In this document: one piece after another, positions 26,102 through 32,949 of the stretch
Position numbering within the stretch: the first letter of the stretch is position 1
How the letters are laid out: every line of letters starts with the position of its first letter
Assembly (NCBI GenBank): GCA_903925075.1
Contig: CAIYDQ010000002.1
Coordinates: 1-60,305 of the forward strand
From: an uncultured Geobacter sp.
Lineage (GTDB): Bacteria > Desulfobacterota > Desulfuromonadia > Geobacterales > Geobacteraceae
Direction: 5' to 3'
DNA: 60,305 nt
Translations under genes and position numbers: made by a program
Notes under the pieces: model-generated
Seen by the model: the letters and a program-made list of their open reading frames with translations, nothing else
Databases searched by the model: none
Told to the model about the DNA's origin: nothing

Positions 26102-28960
26102 TTAAAGTTCGATCCGGAACTCGGCGCCGCCGCCGACGTTGCGGGCGCTCAGAGTTCCCCCCATGTTTTTTTCGATGATCGTTTTGGCCATGAACAGGCC
26201 CAGACCGGTTCCCTTATCGGGCCCTTTGGTGGTGAAGTACGGATCGAATATCCTGTCGATGATCTCTTCCGGGATGCCGCCGGCGTTGTCGGTAATGGTC
26301 ACCAGACAGCGCCGCTCCAGCTGGTCTATGCTTATTGCTATGCTCGGCTTGGCCACCTTTTTTGCCAGGAAGGCGTCCCTCGCGTTGATCATGACGTTGA
26401 GCAGCACCTGGGAGAATTCGTTCGGGTAGCCGTTCACCACCGGATCGTGCTCGGAGACGACCGTGGTCTTGATCATTTGCTGGTTCAAGCTCCCCTCCAA
26501 AAGCGAAATCGTCTTTGCCACGATCTCCACGACCCTGAAATCGACCTTCTCCTTGAAAGGCTGGAAGAAATTCCGGAAGTCGTCGATGGTTTGGGACATG
26601 TGGCGAATGGTTTTCAGCATCTTCCGGACCGCCTCTTCCAGATAGCCCGGGTCGAAGCCCCCTTTTCGATAGGTCATGGTCAGATCCTGGGCCAAAAGCC
26701 CCAGCAGATTGAGGGGCTGCCGCCACTGGTGGGCGATGTTGCCGATCATCTCTCCCATCGCCGCCAAGCGGCTTTGTTGCAGCAGCATCAGTTCCTTTTC
26801 GCGCAGTTCCGCCTGCGCGGTGAGTCGCTCCGCGGTCTCCTCTTGCAGCGCCAGCCCCATGCGGATGCGCTCGTCGATCTCGGCCTGCAGCCGCTCGACG
26901 CTCCGGCTCAGCTCCGCGTTGCGCTCGGCGACCCTCTGCTGCAGCAGGTCGTTGGCCTGCTGCAGCTCCTCGCGGGCGCGCTTGCGCTCGCCGATGTCGC
27001 TTACCAGGCTGAGCAGGTATTTTTCCCCGCGCACCTCGATGACCACGGCCGAATACAGTCCCCAGAAATCCCGGCCCGCTTTGTCCCTCATGGTCATTTC
27101 CCGGTCGCGCACCTCGCCCTTGGCAAGGAGTTGGCCCATCACCAGGGCCCGCTCTTCCGGATTCTTCCAGATCTGGAATTCGGACCCGCTGCGGCCGATC
27201 ACCTCGTCGCGCCGGTAACCGCTCAACCGCTCGCCGGCCTCGTTCAGGTCGACGAATACGCCGTCGGCCAGGGAGCTGATGCTGATGCCGATCGGCGCCA
27301 ATTGGAACACCTTGGCGAACTTTTCCTCGGATTCCCGCATAAGCTCTTCGGCGCGCATGCGATCGCTTATGTCCTCCACCACCGCGATGAAATATTCGGG
27401 CTTGTCGGACCGCCCCCGGACCAAGGTCACGCTCAGATTGACCCAGACGATGGAGCCGTTCTTGTGGAAGTAGCGTTTTTCCGTGTGGTAGGTGGAAATA
27501 TCTCCGGCCAGCAGGCGGCGGATGCGCGCCAGATGCGGCTCCAGGTCGTCGGGATGGCTGATCTGCGCGACGGTCAAAACCTTCAGCTCCTCAAAGCTGT
27601 AACCGAGAATGTCGCAAAGCCTCTGGTTGATCATCATCCAGTTTCCGCTCAAGCTGATCTGGGCGATGCCGACCGCGGCCAGGTTGAAAATGGCCTGGAA
27701 GCGCCGCTCGCTTTGTCGTAGCGCCTCCTCGGTGCGTTTGCTCTCGGTGATGTCATGGCACACCACCAATACGTGCAGAACGCCGTTCAGGTCGTACACG
27801 GCCCGGGCGGATTCGTCAGCCCAGATGACGCCGCCGTCCTTGTCCATCATGTGGAACTGGCTATGGAACACCCGATGCGGGTTCCGGAAACAAACCCGTA
27901 GCTGTTCGGCGGCGGCAGGGACGTCGTCCCGGTGAAACAATTTCAACACCTGCTGCCCCACCAGTTCCTCCGCGCCGAAGCCGAGTTGGCGGACGCAGGT
28001 GGCATTGACCGAGATCATGTCGAATGCGCCGTCGATGGTGATGATCATGGTCGGGTTGTCGTCGTACAAGGCCCGGTAGCGCGCCTCGCTTGCCTGCTGC
28101 GCGTCCTCCGCCCGTTTGCGCTCGCCGATGTCGCGCACGACGATGGAAAAGCCGCGCAGGTTGCCGATCGCGTCCCGCAACGCGGTGACTATCTCGTCCG
28201 CCCAGAACCTGCTCCGGTCCTTGCGCATCCACCAGCCTATTTCCTCTGCTTGCCCCTGCGCCTGGGCTTTTTCCAAAACCCTGGCGGAGGTGCCGGACGG
28301 TCGCTGCTCCTCGTCGTAAAAAACAGAGAGCTCCCTGCCAACGATCTCCTCGGCCCGATAGCCGTGCAAGCGCTCCGAGCCTTCGTTCCAGCTAAGGACT
28401 CTGCCGTTTGCGTCCAGCATGAAGATCGCATAATCCTGCACGCATTTCATCTGTATGTGGAACAGTTCCTCTATTTGCTGGAGCTCGCTCTCAGCCCGCT
28501 TGCGCACCGTGATGTCGCTGACCAGGGCCAGCACCAACATGCCGTTGCCGGCATCCACCAGGCCAAGGCTTATCTCCAGCGGGAACTCGCTGCCGTCCGA
28601 ACGCAGCCCCGAAACGTCGCGCAGGCGGCCCATCACCCTTATGCTGGGCTCCTTCAAGAACGCCGCCTGGTCCATGCGGTGCGCCTCGCGGAAGCGCTCG
28701 GGGATGAGGATCGCATGGGGCTTGCCCACCAGTTCCTGCTGCGCATAACCGAACATCTGCTCGGCCCGGGCGTTGACAAAGATGATGGTGCCGGTCTCGT
28801 CGACGACCACCACGCCTTCGGCCATGGACTCCAAAAGCACGTTTGCCGTGACCCCCTTTCCTAAAAGCTTGGCGGCCAGTTTTCGCAGCCGGCTGCGAGA
28901 CTCCTTATCCTGACCGATCTCCTGGCCTTTCTTTGCCTGGTCGTGGCCGGATATGGGCAT
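26102..28960 (-). CDS. Five-PAS sensor histidine kinase
   Basis: A 952-aa soluble kinase. Five PAS/PAC units span residues about 35-680 (for example MAEGVVVVDETGTIIFVNA, YAIFMLDANGRVLSWNEG and MIITIDGAFDMISVNATC). A coiled coil (about 690-760) leads to the core: NIAHQWRQPLNLLGLLAQDL, EFSQVLLNVMINARDAF, DNAGGI, GTGLGLFMAKTIIEKN. The frame runs open to 29470 through the glycosylase gene, but ATG 28960 follows AAAGGAG and starts right before the first PAS. It lies 60 bases upstream of the PilZ-like gene. The ligand or redox signal is unknown. Confidence 0.9.
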   Translation of the reverse strand: MPISGHDQAKKGQEIGQDKESRSRLRKLAAKLLGKGVTANVLLESMAEGVVVVDETGTIIFVNARAEQMFGYAQQELVGKPHAILIPERFREAHRMDQAAFLKEPSIRVMGRLRDVSGLRSDGSEFPLEISLGLVDAGNGMLVLALVSDITVRKRAESELQQIEELFHIQMKCVQDYAIFMLDANGRVLSWNEGSERLHGYRAEEIVGRELSVFYDEEQRPSGTSARVLEKAQAQGQAEEIGWWMRKDRSRFWADEIVTALRDAIGNLRGFSIVVRDIGERKRAEDAQQASEARYRALYDDNPTMIITIDGAFDMISVNATCVRQLGFGAEELVGQQVLKLFHRDDVPAAAEQLRVCFRNPHRVFHSQFHMMDKDGGVIWADESARAVYDLNGVLHVLVVCHDITESKRTEEALRQSERRFQAIFNLAAVGIAQISLSGNWMMINQRLCDILGYSFEELKVLTVAQISHPDDLEPHLARIRRLLAGDISTYHTEKRYFHKNGSIVWVNLSVTLVRGRSDKPEYFIAVVEDISDRMRAEELMRESEEKFAKVFQLAPIGISISSLADGVFVDLNEAGERLSGYRRDEVIGRSGSEFQIWKNPEERALVMGQLLAKGEVRDREMTMRDKAGRDFWGLYSAVVIEVRGEKYLLSLVSDIGERKRAREELQQANDLLQQRVAERNAELSRSVERLQAEIDERIRMGLALQEETAERLTAQAELREKELMLLQQSRLAAMGEMIGNIAHQWRQPLNLLGLLAQDLTMTYRKGGFDPGYLEEAVRKMLKTIRHMSQTIDDFRNFFQPFKEKVDFRVVEIVAKTISLLEGSLNQQMIKTTVVSEHDPVVNGYPNEFSQVLLNVMINARDAFLAKKVAKPSIAISIDQLERRCLVTITDNAGGIPEEIIDRIFDPYFTTKGPDKGTGLGLFMAKTIIEKNMGGTLSARNVGGGAEFRIEL

Positions 28961-28983
28961 AGAGCTCTCCTTTCGACGAATGA

Positions 28984-29568
28984 CTAGGGCCTGGAAACGA
29001 AAGGGTTTCCCTTCAGGTAAAAGCGCAAAAGCTGCTGCGCCCAGATCCCGGAGTAGGCGACTCCCACCCTCGGGGCAGCCGCAGTCTCCCCGGCTTCCCT
29101 GCCGCCGGGGGGCGCGACGATGAAGAAATCGGCGCTGAGGAGGTCGTGGCCGTTTAGCCGGCCGTCGATCCCCAACGCCCGGCAGAGCAGGCCGGGGCCG
29201 CAGGTGCGACCGGGAAGATTTTGCACCGGCTCGACCGCCCGCACCAGCACGGCGCTGGCGTTTCCTTCCCGCTCGGTCACCACGTTCATGCACCAGTGCA
29301 GCCCGTAAACGAGATAGACATAGGCGTAACCGGGCGGGCCGAAGAGCACGCGCGTGCGCGGCGTGAGTCCCTCGGAGGAGTGGGCGGCCAAATCGTGTGG
29401 ACCCAGATAGGCCTCGGTTTCCACGATCCTGCCGATCAACTCCACCCCTGCCACTATGTGAATCAGCCATTTACCGAGCAGTTCCCTGGCGACCAGGGCG
29501 GCATCGCGATCGTAGAAGGAGCGGGGCAGCATTTCCCCCGGGTCCGCGAAGGGGCGCTCAAATTCCAT
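28984..29568 (-). CDS. DNA-3-methyladenine glycosylase (Mpg/AAG family)
   Basis: A 194-aa alkylation-repair glycosylase of the mammalian AAG type. Signature segments are FYDRDAALVARELLGKWL, GRIVETEAYLGPHDLAAHS (the Glu is the catalytic base), LFGPPGYAYVYLVYGLHWCMNVVT and VLVRAVEPV. Length is normal for the bacterial family. Its start overlaps the end of the upstream lipoprotein gene by 11 bases. It is followed after 23 bases by the 5-PAS kinase, so repair and signalling genes may share a transcript. Confidence 0.94.
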   Translation of the reverse strand: MEFERPFADPGEMLPRSFYDRDAALVARELLGKWLIHIVAGVELIGRIVETEAYLGPHDLAAHSSEGLTPRTRVLFGPPGYAYVYLVYGLHWCMNVVTEREGNASAVLVRAVEPVQNLPGRTCGPGLLCRALGIDGRLNGHDLLSADFFIVAPPGGREAGETAAAPRVGVAYSGIWAQQLLRFYLKGNPFVSRP

Positions 29569-30031
29569 GGTTGGGAGAGTCGCTCACCTTCACCCAGCTC
29601 TCCGTGCGTTTGACGAGGGAAAGATCGGGGAGCGCGTACGGGTCGTAGTCGAGCGTCAGCGTCAGATCGGAGACGGCCTGGTAGTTGCCGGTCAGCATGG
29701 TTGGGGCTTCGCCGGCGCTGAGCGTGAAGGCGCCGCGCCTGCCGTTCAATATGGTGTTGACCGAGGCGCCGAGTTGATAGGAGCCGGAGGAGGTTTGCAG
29801 AGCGCCGTCGCCGACGCTCCGCTGGTAGTCATTCTCGAAAAGCCGCAAGGTGCCGGTGGTGTCGCTGCTGAGGCTGGTGGCGCCGTCGGCGGCGGTGACC
29901 ACCATCGTCGCCGAGAGCAGTCGGTAGGTGCCCCGGGTATCGGCCATCACCGGGGTGACTGCAGCGACAGTTCCCCCCGAACCGCATCCCGTCACAACCA
30001 GCAGGCCGATCCAGGCCAGCAGAGCTTTCAT
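29558..30031 (-). CDS. Small predicted lipoprotein
   Basis: A 157-aa protein with a lipoprotein signal (MKALLAWIGLLVVTGCGSGG, lipobox VTGC). The mature part is rich in Thr, Ser and Leu and appears beta-rich (TLRLFENDYQRSVGD, GSYQLGASVNTILNGRRGAF), which recalls lipocalin-like META or heat-shock lipoprotein domains; I cannot name a family. ATG 30031 has GGAGGA upstream, so the longer frame to 30121 is rejected. It overlaps the glycosylase start by 11 bases. Confidence 0.72.
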   Translation of the reverse strand: MKALLAWIGLLVVTGCGSGGTVAAVTPVMADTRGTYRLLSATMVVTAADGATSLSSDTTGTLRLFENDYQRSVGDGALQTSSGSYQLGASVNTILNGRRGAFTLSAGEAPTMLTGNYQAVSDLTLTLDYDPYALPDLSLVKRTESWVKVSDSPNHGI

Positions 30032-30168
30032 GATCTTCCTCCAGGCGGCATGTCCAACAGGGGATGTGATCGCCGCCGCGGGGGCCGTTTCCTTGCCGAC
30101 CGTCTCGGCTCGGAAAAGCACCGCGGCGGCGACCTGCAGCGGGGATCGCTCCTTCTTCGAAGCGGGTG

Positions 30169-30795
30169 CTAGATCAGCCCTTGTTTGACCAGGGCCTCGA
30201 CGACCTTACGGGCCAGATCCTTGCCGACGCTGATGACCTTCTCCGGCTCCGAGCTCTGCAAGGTGGCCGCCCAGAGCAGTTTGCCCGAGGCCGCGTCAAA
30301 CAGGTTCACCTGCATGGTGGCGATGTCGTAGGTAGAGATGTAGGTGGGACCGTAGAGGGCCATCGAGCCGTAATAGCCGTAGAGGTCCCAGTCGGGAAAG
30401 GCCTGCGGATACCAGATGCCCGGATAGACGGTGGGATAACCCGGCTGAATGGAAACCTGCCGTTCCACCTTGATGGTCTGCACGGTCAGCACCGCCTGAG
30501 CCGTCGAGCTCTTCATCGCCTTTTCCAATACGCTCCAGTTCCCCCTGCCGTCTTCCGGGATCAAGGTGTGACCGATCACCGCCTCCACCCCATGCCGGGA
30601 CAGCTCTTCGGCAAGCATCTCCTCGAAGATCTTGCGGCTGGCATCCTTCTTGGTGATGCTCACCACCAGCACCTTCTTTAACGCAGGAGTGCTGACGGCG
30701 GGATTGCGCCAGGTGTCCACCACGGAGACCGAGGCGCAGGAACAAAGCAGCGCGGTGAGCAGGGAAAAACCGGCGGTCATACATGCCTTTCTCAT
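30169..30795 (-). CDS. Predicted lipoprotein, DUF4136-like
   Basis: A 208-aa lipoprotein: the signal is MRKACMTAGFSLLTALLCSC with the lipobox Cys in LLCSCAS. The mature region starts SVVDTWRNP and contains KKVLVVSITKKDASRKIFEEML, then a Tyr/Pro-rich stretch (QPGYPTVYPGIWYPQAFPDW) and a final helix AEALV-like segment ending KQGLI. This matches the layout of DUF4136-type outer-membrane lipoproteins of unknown role. GGAGGT precedes the ATG. It is divergent from the universal stress protein gene, across a 255-base region that contains an inverted repeat. Confidence 0.75.
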   Translation of the reverse strand: MRKACMTAGFSLLTALLCSCASVSVVDTWRNPAVSTPALKKVLVVSITKKDASRKIFEEMLAEELSRHGVEAVIGHTLIPEDGRGNWSVLEKAMKSSTAQAVLTVQTIKVERQVSIQPGYPTVYPGIWYPQAFPDWDLYGYYGSMALYGPTYISTYDIATMQVNLFDAASGKLLWAATLQSSEPEKVISVGKDLARKVVEALVKQGLI

Positions 30796-30880
30796 GGAAT
30801 TACCTCCCGTAAACGATGTGGGTACGCACCTTGTCGCGCCCTTTTCATGACCTCTCCGTTAAAAAGACAAAATAGTTATA

Positions 30881-30916
30881 CCAAGTTGCCGCCCATTGGC
30901 AATCGTATATACTTGG
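30881..30916. promoter_or_regulatory. Nested inverted repeat in a divergent promoter region
   Basis: CCAAGT (30881-30886) pairs with ACTTGG (30911-30916), and inside them TTGCC (30886-30890) pairs with GGCAA (30898-30902). The region separates the leftward lipoprotein gene from the rightward stress-protein gene, so a shared operator is possible. The flanking TATACC also occurs in the candidate site at 2921. The regulator is unknown. Confidence 0.35.
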
Positions 30917-31050
30917 CAGGATTTTAATCATTAACGCTTCCCCCCGGCCGTTAACATTAAAAGTGCCGGGCGGAGATGGCGCCCATTGGAGAGCCATGGG
31001 GCAATAACCGGCAAACGGCGCCGACAACCACCAATCGAGGAGGAATAACC

Positions 31051-31521
31051 ATGGAAAAGATCGAGAGGATTCTTGTGGTTAGCAGAATGACCCAGTATTG
31101 CAGGGAGGCGTTACAGGCCGGGATCTCCCTGGCGAAGAAATACGGCGCCCAGGTCCAGGTGCTGCACCTGATCTCCAACCCGGTGGATATGGAAGCGCTG
31201 AACGCCCCGCTCCCTTTTGCCAATAGCAGGCACAAGAGCTATGCGAGTCTGCAGGAGGAGGCCAGGATCGAGTTGGAGAAAGTGCTCCGGCATGAACTCG
31301 AGTCGGACCCCTCCATCAAGATCACGATCAGAGACGGCAATCCTGCCGATGAAGTGGTCAAAGTGGTCAAGCAGGAAAAGATAGATCTTATGGTGCTGTT
31401 CGCCCATCAGGAGGGGCGCCTTGAGCACCTGCTGTTCGATCAGGACAGCACGGCGATCATCCGCAGCATGCCCTGTTCCATCCTGCTGGTGAAGAAAGAG
31501 CCGGAATCAGTGAAGTGGTGA
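31051..31521 (+). CDS. Universal stress protein (UspA family)
   Basis: A 156-aa single-domain Usp. It starts MEKIERILVVSRMTQ, a typical first strand, has the AL.AGISLAKKYGAQVQVLHL helix-strand pair, and ends with IIRSMPCSILLVKKE, the usual last strand. The ATP-binding G-x2-G-x9-G(S/T) motif is not conserved (HQEGRLEHLLFDQDS takes its place), so it probably belongs to the non-ATP-binding class. GAGGAGGA precedes the ATG at 31051; an upstream extension is rejected. The last codons (SVKW and the stop) already lie inside a 9-bp repeat tract that continues downstream. Confidence 0.9.
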   Translation: MEKIERILVVSRMTQYCREALQAGISLAKKYGAQVQVLHLISNPVDMEALNAPLPFANSRHKSYASLQEEARIELEKVLRHELESDPSIKITIRDGNPADEVVKVVKQEKIDLMVLFAHQEGRLEHLLFDQDSTAIIRSMPCSILLVKKEPESVKW

Positions 31522-31557
31522 AATGGTGACTTGGTGAAGCCGTGAAGTGGTGAAGAC
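31510..31557. repeat. 9-bp-period GTGAAGTGG-type tandem repeat
   Basis: Degenerate units TGAAGTGG-x and TGAAATGG-x run from the last codons of the stress-protein gene into the intergenic space for about five 9-base periods (GTGAAGTGG, TGAAATGGT, GACTTGGTG, AAGCCGTGA, AGTGGTGAA). The tract supplies the stop codon of the gene. No secondary structure with a T-tract is visible. Confidence 0.6.
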
Positions 31558-31622
31558 ATCGAGGGTGTGCCGGGCATGGGTCCGACCACAAGGTGCGCGG
31601 ATGCTAACGGGGGGATATGGTC

Positions 31623-31781
31623 ATGCAGAGTTGGATGTGTTCCGTTTGCCAGTACGTCTACAACCCCGCCGAGGGCGACCCCGTCAACGAGGTCCCGTCG
31701 GAGGTTCCCTTCGAGGACCTGCTTGAAAACTGGTCCTGCCCCACCTGCAAAGCGGGCAAAAGCTTCTTCGTCCCCTTATAA
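31623..31781 (+). CDS. Rubredoxin
   Basis: A 52-aa iron protein. It has the two CxxC knuckles (CSVC near residue 6 and CPTC near residue 41) and the typical YVYNPAEGDP and FEDLLENWSCP segments that surround a Fe(SCys)4 site. It is a small electron carrier, in anaerobes often serving oxygen or peroxide reduction. The ATG at 31623 lies eight bases after a GGGGG ribosome site; another ATG two codons earlier is too close to it. It stands about 100 bases after the stress-protein gene. A hairpin follows at 31804-31844. Confidence 0.92.
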   Translation: MQSWMCSVCQYVYNPAEGDPVNEVPSEVPFEDLLENWSCPTCKAGKSFFVPL

Positions 31782-31803
31782 ATCGGCATGCGTCCTTCCC
31801 GCA

Positions 31804-31844
31804 GGCGTCAATCTTCCGTTTCGGCTTAACGGAAGATTAGCGCC
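31804..31844. terminator. Long hairpin after the rubredoxin gene
   Basis: AATCTTCCGTT (31810-31820) and AACGGAAGATT (31828-31838) form a perfect 11-bp stem with a 7-base loop. GGCG and CGCC extend it outward after a small mismatch. It lies 22 bases past the rubredoxin stop and about 90 bases past the end of the convergent small gene, so it may act as a two-way transcript end. A clear T-tract is missing. Confidence 0.5.
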
Positions 31845-31934
31845 TATCACATCTTCCTTTGGCAATTGACGGCTAGATGCGCTATCCTGTGCCGCAGGCG
31901 ATTAAGAATATCGACGAGGTAGAGGCGGGATCTT

Positions 31935-32138
31935 TTACGGCGCTTCGAAGGCGTGGGCAGTGGGATGCTTGCAGATGTAATCAAATCCCAGCGGCATGGC
32001 GTACTTACAATCGGCATTGTCGATCCTGCAATAGTACATCTCGCGGCCTGCTCCCGGTATCGGGGCGCCGACGCTGCCGGTTTTGCATTTTCTAAGGTCC
32101 GGGTCCAAGTTCCCGTAGTATTTCTTGACGTCGTACAT
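31935..32138 (-). CDS. Small Cys-containing hypothetical protein
   Basis: A 67-aa protein starting MYDVKKYYGNLDPDLRKC with four Cys in the pattern C, then YYCRIDNADC, then YICKHP, plus a possible His ligand. This suggests a small metal site or disulfides. I do not recognise the family. A GGAGTGA ribosome site precedes ATG 32138. It is transcribed leftward, divergent from the ABC exporter genes. The 130-base gap to them (32139-32268) is AT-rich and probably holds both promoters, but no single site is convincing. Confidence 0.6.
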   Translation of the reverse strand: MYDVKKYYGNLDPDLRKCKTGSVGAPIPGAGREMYYCRIDNADCKYAMPLGFDYICKHPTAHAFEAP

Positions 32139-32268
32139 ATGCTCACTCCGGGTCGGTAATTGAGATGCTTGGCAAAGTATAAATACTATTTTTTTAATGT
32201 AAACCGGATAATTTATTTCTCACACCCGTGAAAGCCGCAGCTTTTCAGCTATCGGCAGCAGGAATCAG

Positions 32269-32949
32269 ATGACCATCCTTGAGACGCTCGGCATCACCAA
32301 AAGCTACCTGATCGGAAACCGCCGAATAAAGGTCCTCGATGCCGTCTCCCTTGCCGTCGCCAAAGGGGAATTCCTGGTGGTCAAGGGGGAAAGCGGCAGC
32401 GGCAAATCCACGCTGCTCGCCATTCTCTCCGGGTTGGATCGGCCCGATCAAGGGCGCGTGCTGATCGAAAACCAGGACGTCACCGACCTGGACGAGGACG
32501 CGCTGGCTCCGCTGAGAAACGCCACCTTCGGCTTCGTCTTCCAGTCCTTCCACCTGATTCCCTCCTTGAGCGCGCTCGAAAACGTCATGTTTCCGGCCGA
32601 GTTGAAGGGAGATCCCGACGCGCGCGGCAAGGCGCTGACGCTGCTTGACCGGGTGGGACTGGGCGAGCGCGCGGCAAGTTTTCCGCACCAACTCTCCGGC
32701 GGGGAGAAACAGCGCTGCGCCATCTGCCGCGCGCTCATCAACGAGCCGCGCATCATCTTTGCCGATGAGCCGACCGGCAATCTCGATTCGGTGAACGGCG
32801 CCGCCGTGCTCGAATTGCTCCTGGAACTGCAGCGGGAGCGGGAGACCACGCTGCTCATGGTTACCCACAGCCCCGAGATCGCGCTCAGGGCTGATCGCGT
32901 GGTGACTCTCAAAGACGGCAGGATGGTCGCGGACGGCGGCCATGCTTAA
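32269..32949 (+). CDS. ABC transporter ATP-binding protein (YbbA/LolD-like)
   Basis: A 226-aa ATPase of the MacB/LolD/YbbA group. Walker A is GESGSGKST (about residue 43), the signature is LSGGEKQR, and Walker B with its catalytic Glu is IIFADEPTGNLDS. The D- and H-loop region ends MVTHSPEIA. It overlaps the permease gene by 8 bases, so the two are translationally coupled. With the SGNH esterase downstream, the grouping equals the ybbA-ybbP-tesA neighbourhood of E. coli. The substrate is unknown; lipid or lipoprotein handling is inferred from relatives. Confidence 0.93.
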   Translation: MTILETLGITKSYLIGNRRIKVLDAVSLAVAKGEFLVVKGESGSGKSTLLAILSGLDRPDQGRVLIENQDVTDLDEDALAPLRNATFGFVFQSFHLIPSLSALENVMFPAELKGDPDARGKALTLLDRVGLGERAASFPHQLSGGEKQRCAICRALINEPRIIFADEPTGNLDSVNGAAVLELLLELQRERETTLLMVTHSPEIALRADRVVTLKDGRMVADGGHA

